Translations under genes and position numbers: made by a program
Part shown: positions 1 to 5,522 of the stretch, piece after piece
How the letters are laid out: every line of letters starts with the position of its first letter
How positions within the stretch are numbered: the stretch's first letter is position 1
From: Candidatus Aenigmatarchaeota archaeon
GTDB taxonomy: Archaea > Aenigmatarchaeota > Aenigmatarchaeia > CG10238-14
DNA: 14,950 nucleotides
NCBI GenBank assembly: GCA_017610225.1
Contig: JAFCCM010000043.1
Coordinates: 1 to 14,950 of the forward strand
Direction: 5' to 3'
Notes under the pieces: model-generated
Seen by the model: the letters and a program-made list of their open reading frames with translations, nothing else
The model's database searches: none
What the model was told of the DNA's origin: nothing

Positions 1-832
1 ATGTTATCTTAGGACTTGGTGGATGAATAATTCTCATTTTCATCAAAGTACTTTTATGTTTATCCAAAACATCAAGTAATACATCCTCTATTGTTTTAAA
101 TTTATTTCCATCATATTTTTTAAAGGATCTTGTTTTTGCTTCATCCATAATAATTTTTGGATCAATTTTTTGAGTTATTCCCTCAATATAAAACTCAACT
201 ACATCATATCCATATCCAAGATCGCCATAATCTGTTTGACCATGTTCTATTCCAGCTGTGGGTGATGCTTGTATAATTTCATCAGGAACTTTTAAATATT
301 CTGCCATCTGATATACTAATCTTTTAGACAGACCACCAATTGGACTACAGTGAACGGCACCATCTCCAAAAAGTGTATAGTAACCAATACCAAAATCTTC
401 ATCTTTATTGCCGGTTCCAAGTAGGACTTTGTTCTCCAATGCGGCATATGTGGATAAGATATTAGCTCTAACTCTGGAAGTCATATTCCCTTTATCAAAT
501 GGATTTAATTGCTTATTAAAACATTTTTCTGTTGTATCCACTAACTCTTCAATATGAACTATTGTTTTGTCAATTTTATAGTTATCACAGAAATGTGAAG
601 CTCTTATTCCTTCGTCAGGTTCATTAGTATAAGATGGAATAATATATGCTTTAAATTTATAATTATTATTTCTAAAAGCTCTTAAAGCAAGAAGAGCAAT
701 AACTGCTGAATCAATACCACCAGATAAACCAACAATTGCTCCGCTTTTTCTTTCAATAAGTACAGTTTGTCTAATGAATTCACAAATTTCATCTGCTACT
801 ACTTTAGAATTCATTGTTGGTAATATTACCAT
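1..832 (-). CDS. nadE: NH3-dependent NAD synthetase NadE (3' end outside window)
   Basis: This gene starts at 832 and stays open to the window edge, giving 277 visible codons, close to the usual 270-280 residues of ammonia-dependent NadE. The enzyme amidates nicotinate adenine dinucleotide to NAD using ATP and ammonia. The P-loop SGGIDSA lies at residues 37-43. Further in are the family signatures GTGNKDED and SPTAGIEHGQTDYGDLGYGY. There is no N-terminal glutaminase domain, so ammonia rather than glutamine should be the nitrogen donor. AAAGGA precedes the ATG, which overlaps the stop codon of the upstream gene by one base. The gene is co-directional with pncB, the entry enzyme of the same pathway. 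An in-frame ATG at residue 7 is an alternative start. Family assignment is firm; the exact C-terminus is not visible. Confidence 0.95.
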   Translation of the reverse strand, partial: MVILPTMNSKVVADEICEFIRQTVLIERKSGAIVGLSGGIDSAVIALLALRAFRNNNYKFKAYIIPSYTNEPDEGIRASHFCDNYKIDKTIVHIEELVDTTEKCFNKQLNPFDKGNMTSRVRANILSTYAALENKVLLGTGNKDEDFGIGYYTLFGDGAVHCSPIGGLSKRLVYQMAEYLKVPDEIIQASPTAGIEHGQTDYGDLGYGYDVVEFYIEGITQKIDPKIIMDEAKTRSFKKYDGNKFKTIEDVLLDVLDKHKSTLMKMRIIHPPSPKIT

Positions 833-1260
833 TATATCCATCCTTTCAATTTAGATAATCTTCGTTTAATTTCAATACGGTCAAACTCATGTAATTCACC
901 TTCTTCCCAACTTGTTGAATTAACCATATGACACATAATTTGTGTCATAGCTTGTAATATATGAACATAGGCCATTGGTAAATTATCTTTTTTCTGATGT
1001 TTTACTGGGTCTTCTATTTTAGATACTTTGTTCATTAAACTTGCACCCATATTTGCCCAACATTCCATAAGTCCTTTATGATAAGTTTTATTATTTGGAT
1101 CAAATATAGGAACTGCCAAAGATGGTCGGTTACCTCTGATATCTCCAATCTTTATCTTTTTCTCATCTTTAAGTATTTTTAAATGCTTATGATCTTTACA
1201 AGCAGCTTGAACTAGGCATTCATTACATGGAAACATATATTGAATAAATTCTTCACTCAT
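832..1260 (-). CDS. Unrecognised 142-residue protein with N-terminal cysteine cluster
   Basis: I do not recognise this protein. It begins MSEEFIQYMFPCNECLVQAA and has cysteines at 12, 15 and 21 (C-x2-C-x5-C), a pattern that could bind zinc or an iron-sulfur cluster, although no fourth ligand is obvious. The middle contains basic and polar stretches. The last third is probably helical and ends in a basic segment before a terminal GWI. There is no signal peptide or membrane helix. AAAGGA lies 6 bases before the ATG. Its stop overlaps the nadE start (TAATG), so the two should be translationally coupled. The gene lies 10 bases after the 113-residue gene. Position suggests co-expression with NAD synthesis, but no function can be inferred from the sequence. 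Confidence 0.8.
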   Translation of the reverse strand: MSEEFIQYMFPCNECLVQAACKDHKHLKILKDEKKIKIGDIRGNRPSLAVPIFDPNNKTYHKGLMECWANMGASLMNKVSKIEDPVKHQKKDNLPMAYVHILQAMTQIMCHMVNSTSWEEGELHEFDRIEIKRRLSKLKGWI

Positions 1261-1270
1261 AACAATCCTT

Positions 1271-1612
1271 TCATTTTATTTCGTTTAAATATTTTTTTCC
1301 TTCTTCGAGAGCTTCTATAAAATAATTAATATTTTCTTCACCTTGTATAATAAAAGATTCTTCAAGCTCAACATAACCTGTAAAAAGCATTCGCAAAGAA
1401 CATTTTATTCTCTTCCAAATTCTTTCAAACCAATTAAGATCTCCCCAGTGGGAACACCAGGCAATATTTTTGTAGAAGTTCAAAAAAAGCATAGAATAAA
1501 CTATTTCAAATTCAATAGTTATATCATGGTCATCAGAACCACAATTACAAGCAGCTCGATAATATATTGAATCTTCAAACTCGTCTGTTTTCATTACGTT
1601 TTTACTTATCAT
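1271..1612 (-). CDS. Unrecognised 113-residue phage-type protein
   Basis: The protein has a short N-terminal region with CNCGSDDHD around residues 22-31, followed by a beta-like stretch (ITIEFEIVYSMLFLNF) and an aromatic, basic middle with WFERIWKRIK. It ends in a charged helix. I have the impression of a widespread phage hypothetical family marked by the CxC-SDDHD motif, but cannot name a function. The hydrophobic segment near residues 36-47 is short and looks like core strand rather than membrane helix. AAAAGGAG sits 5 bases before the ATG. The gene follows the tRNA-Leu(UAA) gene on the same strand with 17 bases between, so the mRNA probably carries both. Confidence 0.8.
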   Translation of the reverse strand: MISKNVMKTDEFEDSIYYRAACNCGSDDHDITIEFEIVYSMLFLNFYKNIAWCSHWGDLNWFERIWKRIKCSLRMLFTGYVELEESFIIQGEENINYFIEALEEGKKYLNEIK

Positions 1613-1629
1613 ATATTCTCCTTTTAGTT

Positions 1630-1718
1630 TGGTAGTCGAGGTCAGAATCGAACTGACAAGGGAAATATTCCCGTGAGATCTTAAATCTCATGTGTAAACC
1701 TAGTTCCACCACTCGACC
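1630..1718 (-). tRNA. tRNA-Leu(UAA)
   Basis: This is an 89-nt cloverleaf with a long variable arm. The acceptor GGTCGAG pairs with CTCGACT (one G-T pair), followed by discriminator A and an encoded CCA. The anticodon stem TGAGA/TCTCA closes the loop TTTAAGA, giving anticodon TAA with the normal U33. The variable arm is CGGGAATATTTCCCTTG and the T arm is TCAG/TGAC around TTCGATTC. The long variable arm and A73 fit leucine. UUA is likely a heavily used codon in this AT-rich DNA. Confidence 0.93.
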
Positions 1719-1756
1719 CCAATTCTTTAAGCAATTTTTTTTGTCCTTTCAAAAGT

Positions 1757-1832
1757 TGGAAGCCCCTCCAGGGTTCGAACCTGGGTATACGGGTCCAAGG
1801 CCCGCAGTCTGAGACCACTCGACTAAGAGGCT
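1757..1832 (-). tRNA. tRNA, probably Gln(UUG), with C at position 33
   Basis: This is a 76-nt cloverleaf. The acceptor AGCCTCT pairs with AGGGGCT (one T-G pair), discriminator T, encoded CCA. The T arm is CCAGG-TTCGAAC-CCTGG. The anticodon stem GCGGG/CCCGT (one G-T pair) closes the 7-base loop CCTTGGA. Standard numbering puts TTG at 34-36, hence glutamine. Position 33 is then C rather than the near-universal U, and position 73 is U. Reading the loop one base later would give TGG (Pro) with U33, but that register destroys the stem. The tRNA itself is secure; the amino acid is less so. Confidence 0.85.
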
Positions 1833-1848
1833 AAAGTTGATATTAATA

Positions 1849-1872
1849 AATTAATCCCCACCCCGATTAATT
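1849..1872. other. Hairpin between tRNA genes
   Basis: A perfect 8-bp stem (AATTAATC at 1849-1856 with GATTAATT at 1865-1872) closes a C-rich 8-base loop. It lies in the 93-base spacer between two tRNA genes. The rest of the spacer (1873-1925) also contains a near-palindrome around ATAGCGTTTAAATACTAT. It may be a tRNA-processing spacer structure or the remains of a tRNA, but there is no T-loop consensus, so I do not call a tRNA here. There is no T run beside it to support a terminator. Confidence 0.4.
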
Positions 1873-1925
1873 CTGCCTACTCCAATAGCGTTTAAATACT
1901 ATCTTCAGCCCCACATATCCCAAAA

Positions 1926-2012
1926 TGGTGGGTAAGGGGAGAATTGAACTCCCACAGATTAAATCCCATAGTTTCTAAGACTATTGCGTCTACCTAGTTC
2001 CGCCACTCACCC
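1926..2012 (-). tRNA. tRNA-Leu(UAG)
   Basis: This is an 87-nt cloverleaf with a long variable arm. The acceptor GGGTGAG pairs with CTTACCC (one G-T pair), discriminator A, encoded CCA. The anticodon stem ATAGT/ACTAT closes CTTAGAA, giving TAG with normal U33. The T arm is GGGAG-TTCAATT-CTCCC. The first six bases of the tRNA are also the end of the upstream HNH endonuclease gene, whose TGA stop (2007-2009) lies inside the acceptor stem. Confidence 0.93.
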
Positions 2013-2771
2013 ATTTAAATTATATTTACTAATTATAGTTTTTGCTTTACACCAATTAGACCCTCCTGCGATTCTGTTTAAATTCATTAGAGCTTTTGAA
2101 ATATTACAATTTGTTTTTATAAGTTCATTTTTCAAATCTAATTCTAATATTTCTATTTTATTTCCTCTACAATAGGTGGAAGTTTGACTATGACAATTTG
2201 GACAAATAAATCTAATATTCTCTCTTTTATTATTTTTTCTATTTCCATCAATATGATCAAGATGTAAAGTTAAAGGTTTATCCATCCATTTATTTATTCC
2301 GCATATTATACATTTATTATCTTGTTCTGATAAAACAATTCGTCTTTGTTCAGCATTGGGTTTTTCTTCAAATGATAATAATTTATATTTTTCTTGAAGA
2401 TTTTTTCTAAATACTTCATGCCCTTTAATATAAGCATTTTTAGGAAAACCAGAAATTTTATCATTCTGATGTGCTGTTTTTAATCCCTTAGAATTTTTAT
2501 TTCTTATAATTGGGCATTTATTACAAGAATCTTCACAACACCATTTTTTGTTATTTAATTGATATTTTGCTTCTTGCCCGCACCCATAATCACACAACTT
2601 TATTTTACCACCAGGGATAGTTTTATATCCTTTTAAAGATTGTGAAACTTTTTTATTTATTTCTTTTCTTTTACTTTTTGTGGAAAATGATCTTGCACAT
2701 TTAGCACTACAAAATCTTCCAGATCCATATTTTCCATCATGATCTTTACCACAATTATTTTCACACCTCAT
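2007..2771 (-). CDS. HNH homing-type endonuclease with two N-terminal zinc modules
   Basis: This 254-residue protein is a probable DNA-cutting, self-spreading endonuclease. The C-terminal HNH nuclease has zinc cysteines at 154, 157, 190 and 193. The catalytic pattern is DH at 172-173, EN at 184-185 and H194, in the typical LHLDHIDGNRKNNKREN and CPNCHSQ context. The N-terminus has two cysteine modules, one at residues 3-25 and one at about 60-86 (KLCDYGCGQEAKY...WCCED). The second module is almost identical to the start of the HNH gene at 6232. The gene sits directly upstream of tRNA-Leu(UAG), and its stop falls inside that tRNA, as expected of a mobile gene inserted beside a conserved target. 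AAAAGGAG precedes the ATG but is partly held in a hairpin (2774-2819). It is probably free-standing rather than intron-borne, because no split gene is seen. Confidence 0.92.
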   Translation of the reverse strand: MRCENNCGKDHDGKYGSGRFCSAKCARSFSTKSKRKEINKKVSQSLKGYKTIPGGKIKLCDYGCGQEAKYQLNNKKWCCEDSCNKCPIIRNKNSKGLKTAHQNDKISGFPKNAYIKGHEVFRKNLQEKYKLLSFEEKPNAEQRRIVLSEQDNKCIICGINKWMDKPLTLHLDHIDGNRKNNKRENIRFICPNCHSQTSTYCRGNKIEILELDLKNELIKTNCNISKALMNLNRIAGGSNWCKAKTIISKYNLNG

Positions 2772-2773
2772 AT

Positions 2774-2819
2774 TAGTGTCTCCTTTTAATTATGTTCTAT
2801 TTGAACTTGGTAGACACTA
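2774..2819 (-). promoter_or_regulatory. Hairpin covering the start region of the HNH gene
   Basis: TAGTGTCT (2774-2781) and AGACACTA (2812-2819) form an 8-bp stem. Inside it a second small hairpin (GTTC 2794-2797 with GAAC 2803-2806) can form. On the mRNA the 3' arm of the stem fills the space between AAAAGGAG and the ATG at 2771 and takes the last two bases of GGAG. Folding would therefore hide the ribosome site. Phage T4 and relatives are known to hold several homing endonuclease genes silent by such hairpins; function here is inferred. Confidence 0.5.
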
Positions 2820-2835
2820 TAATAGGAATTCGAAC

Positions 2836-3066
2836 TTAATCTACTATAAACCAGTCAGTCCAATGTTGCTCTTTTTGTTCTACATTACGAGGACCAATTT
2901 GATGAAGAAGAGCTCCACAATTACCGCATATAATTCGATCTCCAGGTTGTGCTGGTGTACCATCTATGTTTACTACATTACTAGAACTTACAACTTCTCT
3001 AGGATATATTCTTGCTTTAAAATAGAAGGCAATCCCACCACAATCTTTATGTATTACGTTAATCAT
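2836..3066 (-). CDS. Small zinc-ribbon-like protein, 76 residues
   Basis: I cannot name this protein. It begins MINVIHKDCGGIAFYFKA and has a second cysteine pair in IICGNCGALL near residues 47-50. Together with the CGG near the N-terminus this gives a knuckle like one half of a rubredoxin or zinc ribbon. The short sequence between the knuckles looks like beta strands. It ends in an acidic, aromatic WTDWFIVD. There is no membrane segment. The ATG follows the stop of the 85-residue gene after one base, with no clear ribosome site of its own, so translational coupling is likely. Downstream lies the HNH gene with its hairpin. A nucleic-acid or protein adaptor role is possible but not shown. Confidence 0.75.
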   Translation of the reverse strand: MINVIHKDCGGIAFYFKARIYPREVVSSSNVVNIDGTPAQPGDRIICGNCGALLHQIGPRNVEQKEQHWTDWFIVD

Positions 3067-3067
3067 G

Positions 3068-3325
3068 TTATGTAAAGTTATGGATGCTGTTTAAGTATTG
3101 ATCACATTTTTTAATTTCTTTTTCATATACATCAATTTGGTCATCAAGTTTTATTTGTTCATCTTGTAACTGTATCACTTTATCTTTTAAAACGTCCCGT
3201 CGAATCATTACTTTTCCTTCAATTTCATTTAATGGTTTAAAGATAGTTGAAAGAGATTCATCTTTTGGTTGATTTCCCAAAAATGTTTTAAAAAACCTCA
3301 TAACATTAATTCTTGCTTGTTTCAT
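3068..3325 (-). CDS. Unrecognised 85-residue protein with C-terminal coiled coil
   Basis: The N-terminal 30 residues are basic and aromatic (MKQARINVMRFFKTFLGNQP). From about residue 45 to 78 the chain is a charged helix with heptad spacing of I, V and L (KDKVIQLQDEQIKLDDQIDV), so a short coiled coil is likely. A good AAAGGAG lies 6 bases before the ATG. It stands between the tRNA-Pro gene and the zinc-ribbon gene on the same strand, within the same presumed transcript as pncB. I do not recognise the family and infer no function. Confidence 0.75.
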   Translation of the reverse strand: MKQARINVMRFFKTFLGNQPKDESLSTIFKPLNEIEGKVMIRRDVLKDKVIQLQDEQIKLDDQIDVYEKEIKKCDQYLNSIHNFT

Positions 3326-3354
3326 GATATTCTCCTTTCACATTAAGTTAGAGG

Positions 3355-3430
3355 TCTATCCGGCAAGATTTGAACTTGCGAACTGAGGTGCCCAGGACCC
3401 CCGTGGTAAACCCGACTCCACTACGGATAG
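3355..3430 (-). tRNA. tRNA-Pro(UGG), C at position 33, CCA not encoded
   Basis: A clean cloverleaf: acceptor CTATCCG with CGGATAG (7 perfect pairs), D stem GTGG/CCAC, anticodon stem GGGGT/ACCTC (one G-T pair), T arm GCAAG-TTCAAAT-CTTGC, five-base variable loop AGTTC. The loop CCTGGGC gives anticodon TGG with G37, normal for proline. Position 33 is C, not U. After discriminator A the genome reads CCT, so the terminal A of CCA must be added after transcription, unlike the three other tRNAs. It lies between pncB and the 85-residue gene, separate from the tRNA cluster. Confidence 0.9.
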
Positions 3431-3460
3431 ACAATTTCATTCATATACCTTTGTTCTAAA

Positions 3461-4615
3461 CTAGTCCACTTGATATACGGATTTTAAGTAAGTTTCAAAC
3501 TCAGGACTTTCACACATTCTTTTACCAGGTGCATTAGAAATTTTAGCTACTGGCATTCTATTACAAGAAACCATCTTGATAACAATATTTAATGGGTTGA
3601 AATCCCAATTGTTTGTCAGTTTGGTTCCTATACCAAAACTACAATTAATAAGATTATGTAGTTCCCAATGAATTTTATATGCCTTTTGAAAATCCAGTCC
3701 ATTACTAAAAACGATAGTTTTAGTTTTAGAATCAATCTTGTGGTTTCTGTAAAAATTAACAATCTTATGACCAAATTTAATTGGGTCTGGTTCAGAGTCT
3801 TCACGAACTCCATCAAATAATTTATATAAGAATGGATCTTCAAAATCTTTTAAGAATGCATCAGTATTTATTATATCTGCAAGAGCAATTCCTAAATCTC
3901 CACGATATACTCTGACCCAGTTTTCAAGAGCCACTTTCTGACTATCAGCGACTTTATACTTTAATTGCTGGTGAGCTTGTAACCATTCATGCGCCATGGT
4001 TCCAATTGGAGTAAGATTATATTTTCTTGCCAAAAATAAATTACTTGTACCAACGAATTGTTTTTTAACATAATATAGAAGAGTATTAATTCCTTCTTCA
4101 TGCCATTTACTAGAATGTCTTCTTCTGGTTCCAAAATCTGCAAATTTAAAATCTTCAGGCATTCCTTCCAATCCTTGTCTTAGATTAAGTCTTGCAGTAT
4201 CTATATTTCCATTTTGCATTTCTGCATATGTTTCACTTATAATAGAAAGTATTGGAACCTCAAAAAGAATTGTATGAAACCAAGAACCTTTAATTCTTAA
4301 ATCTAATATGTTTTTAACATAGTCAAACTTAACTTTTAAGTAATCATCATCAAATCGAAAATATTTAAGAAATCCAATATAATCATCTGAAAAATGACGT
4401 ATAGAACGTAAGTAATCAAGATCATCTTTTGTAAATTTTAAGTCATATAACTCATTTATTTTATCATTTAATTTTGATAAAAGTGCAGCAAAGTTTATTC
4501 CTTCTGTTCGACAGTGAAATTTATATTCAACTGGAACTGATGCAAACCCTAATTTCAATAACGCATTCTGCATTGTAAATTTATACTGGTCATTATCTAG
4601 CATACTATTAAACAT
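3461..4615 (-). CDS. pncB: Nicotinate phosphoribosyltransferase PncB
   Basis: The 384-residue enzyme joins nicotinate to PRPP to make nicotinate mononucleotide, the committed salvage step of the Preiss-Handler pathway. Length and sequence follow the E. coli-type enzyme (about 400 residues) over its whole length. Landmarks are LDNDQYKFTM at 6-15, DFGTRRRHS at 160-168, GTSN at 189-192, PIGTMAHEW at 203-211, SFGIGTKLT and PLNIVIKMV. H209 corresponds to the histidine that is phosphorylated in E. coli PncB. One difference is that the usual DSGDP segment reads EDSEPDP here, and FSDNLD reads FSNGLD. AAAGGAG lies 7 bases before the ATG. An intrinsic terminator ends only 25 bases upstream, so expression needs read-through or a hidden promoter. 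With nadE it implies phage-driven NAD synthesis. Confidence 0.95.
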   Translation of the reverse strand: MFNSMLDNDQYKFTMQNALLKLGFASVPVEYKFHCRTEGINFAALLSKLNDKINELYDLKFTKDDLDYLRSIRHFSDDYIGFLKYFRFDDDYLKVKFDYVKNILDLRIKGSWFHTILFEVPILSIISETYAEMQNGNIDTARLNLRQGLEGMPEDFKFADFGTRRRHSSKWHEEGINTLLYYVKKQFVGTSNLFLARKYNLTPIGTMAHEWLQAHQQLKYKVADSQKVALENWVRVYRGDLGIALADIINTDAFLKDFEDPFLYKLFDGVREDSEPDPIKFGHKIVNFYRNHKIDSKTKTIVFSNGLDFQKAYKIHWELHNLINCSFGIGTKLTNNWDFNPLNIVIKMVSCNRMPVAKISNAPGKRMCESPEFETYLKSVYQVD

Positions 4616-4640
4616 AATAATCTCCTTTCTAGAAAGTTAA

Positions 4641-4702
4641 AAAAATAACTGGGTAAGGTTATAAACACATGAGGTAGGTATCATGGTTTATAACCTCCCA
4701 GT
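4641..4702 (-). terminator. Strong intrinsic terminator after the tandem RNA, before pncB
   Basis: ACTGGG (4648-4653) pairs with CCCAGT (4697-4702), and GGTTATAAAC (4657-4666) with GTTTATAACC (4686-4695). A 3/1 internal loop separates the two helices, and the top CATGA/TCATG pairs again. On the minus strand the stem is followed by TATTTTTTT (4647-4639 region), the classical U tract. It would end transcripts that contain both RNA copies. Because pncB starts 25 bases further on, it could also act as a leaky terminator or attenuator for the NAD and tRNA operon. Confidence 0.85.
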
Positions 4703-4708
4703 GGTTAA

Positions 4709-5042
4709 AAGATGGGGGACAGATTCTAATTCGTTACTTCGGGGCGGATTTGGGGACGGGGCAGGCAACAACTTATTTTGCCCGGTCCAGGAACGTCTTG
4801 TCTCCACCAGATGCCATATAATTTTCGATCGATGGCTAAGAACAAATCAGCATACTGTCTAACATTTCACGTCCGCACGATTAACATATGACGTTAGGAT
4901 ATTCTCCTATGTTGGGGAGTCTTGTCCCACTCATGTACGGTTTCTCTCCCTTGTTACAAGCCACTGGTATGCGCATACTTTAATGGTTATGCCAAGTTTG
5001 AAAAGACCTATTCGTATTCTCATAAGGTCATTACCCCATCTT
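4709..5042 (-). ncRNA. Structured RNA, copy B (334 nt), homologous to copy A
   Basis: The unit is closed by nine perfect pairs, 4709-4717 with 5034-5042. Inside are helix 1 (5005-5009 with 5025-5029), a hairpin with stem TAGGA/TCCTA (4895-4899 with 4905-4909), a helix ACGTC/GACGT (4869-4873 with 4890-4894) and GTATGCGCATAC (4967-4978 region). The invariant segment GTCTAACATTT is at 4857-4867, and AGATTCTAAT lies near the closing stem. Every reading frame is broken by stops. Most of the listed helices have a counterpart in copy A with compensatory changes. It is longer than A mainly because of an insertion of about 50 nt (around 4735-4830) rich in further hairpins, including GGCAA/TTGCC. Strand is chosen from the downstream terminator and flanking genes. 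I do not recognise the family; phage giant RNAs such as GOLLD and ROOL, also found near tRNAs, are candidates. Confidence 0.75.
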
Positions 5043-5110
5043 CTTGTTTAAGATTGTCTATGGAGAATCTCAAACAAAACTATGAAACCATTTTATTTTA
5101 ATTAAAAGTA

Positions 5111-5392
5111 AATAAGAGGGGCGGATTCTAATCATCCAACTATTGGTTAGGTCTAACTTAAACCCTCCAATCCTGTTAGTTAATTAGCTTACCGTCTAAC
5201 ATTTTGTGTTTGCATGCGTTTAAATTATCACTAGGATGCTCTCCTATTTTTGAGAAGTAACCTTCTCGTTTATTATCTATTATATGGTTCCTCTTCACTT
5301 TCAAATATTTCCACTTGCGCAAAGTGAAACATTCTAATTGTGAATTGAAAAGATCTCTACCAGATTTTTTCATAAGATCACCACCTCTTATT
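5111..5392 (-). ncRNA. Structured RNA, copy A (282 nt), homologous to copy B
   Basis: This unit is closed by nine perfect pairs, AATAAGAGG (5111-5119) with CCTCTTATT (5384-5392). Four bases inside the closing stem, as in copy B, comes helix 1 (5352-5356 with 5375-5379). Further in are GAGAAG/CTTCTC (5252-5257 with 5262-5267), TAGGA/TCCTA (5232-5236 with 5242-5246) and a helix at 5206-5210 with 5227-5231 that has one mismatch. The invariant GTCTAACATTT is at 5194-5204, and a GGATTCTAAT lies beside the closing stem. A 65-codon reading frame runs through it on the minus strand (from an ATG at 5373 with an upstream AGAGGTGG), but copy B keeps the helices and not the frame, so I favour RNA. A spacer of about 68 bases separates it from copy B. 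Confidence 0.72.
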
Positions 5393-5423
5393 ATTGATAA
5401 AACTATAAAATCTTTGTCTTCAA

Positions 5424-5470
5424 TTATTAATATATATAGAAATCTTTTTTTAAAATGAGAACAAATTAAT
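5424..5470 (+). promoter_or_regulatory. Repeated upstream element, copy 1 (putative phage promoter)
   Basis: A 47-base stretch matches 10273-10319 without gaps. The first 17 bases (TTATTAATATATATAGA) are identical, and the rest (T-rich, then AAAATGAGAACAAA) differ at only a few positions. Both copies lie in the gap between divergent genes, in the same orientation, upstream of a plus-strand operon. The TATATAGA core could act as a -10 element, but no good -35 box at the usual distance is seen, so a phage-specific or activator-dependent promoter is possible. Direction is inferred from position. Confidence 0.45.
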
Positions 5471-5522
5471 GAGAAAAACTTTTTAATACATGGAACAAAC
5501 AATTAAAAAAGGAGCGAAATAT

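Noticed and set aside
2809..2860. Possible tRNA 3' end (TTCGAAT loop, then GTCTACCA) upstream of the HNH gene
   Set aside because: T stem does not pair, the distance from T loop to CCA is wrong, and no 5' acceptor lies at the right distance. The same bases form the HNH leader hairpin. At most a relic.
2776..3075. Plus-strand 99-codon frame
   Set aside because: Antisense to the zinc-ribbon gene and the HNH leader; no ribosome site and no sensible composition. Shadow of minus-strand genes.
4925..4945. GTACGGTTTC on the plus strand, resembling the 3' part of group II intron domain V
   Set aside because: The matching 5' half (AGCCGT-type) is not present about 34 bases upstream, so no domain V stem forms; no intron-encoded protein or split gene is seen.
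4641..5392. Known NAD-sensing riboswitch upstream of pncB
   Set aside because: The position invites it, but I recognise neither the nadA-type nor the pnuC-type NAD riboswitch consensus, and the element is far larger than either.
5176..5502. Minus-strand reading frame of 108 codons (or 65 from the ATG at 5373, with AGAGGTGG upstream) through RNA copy A
   Set aside because: Copy B preserves the helices by compensatory changes but its equivalent frame has stops, so selection appears to act on RNA. The frame shows no recognisable domain. It remains a possible small protein but is not listed as a gene.
5490..5522. Earlier ATG for the deacetylase gene
   Set aside because: No Shine-Dalgarno sequence before it, whereas ATG at 5523 has AAAAAAGGAG at good spacing; the extra 11 residues would encode that ribosome site itself.
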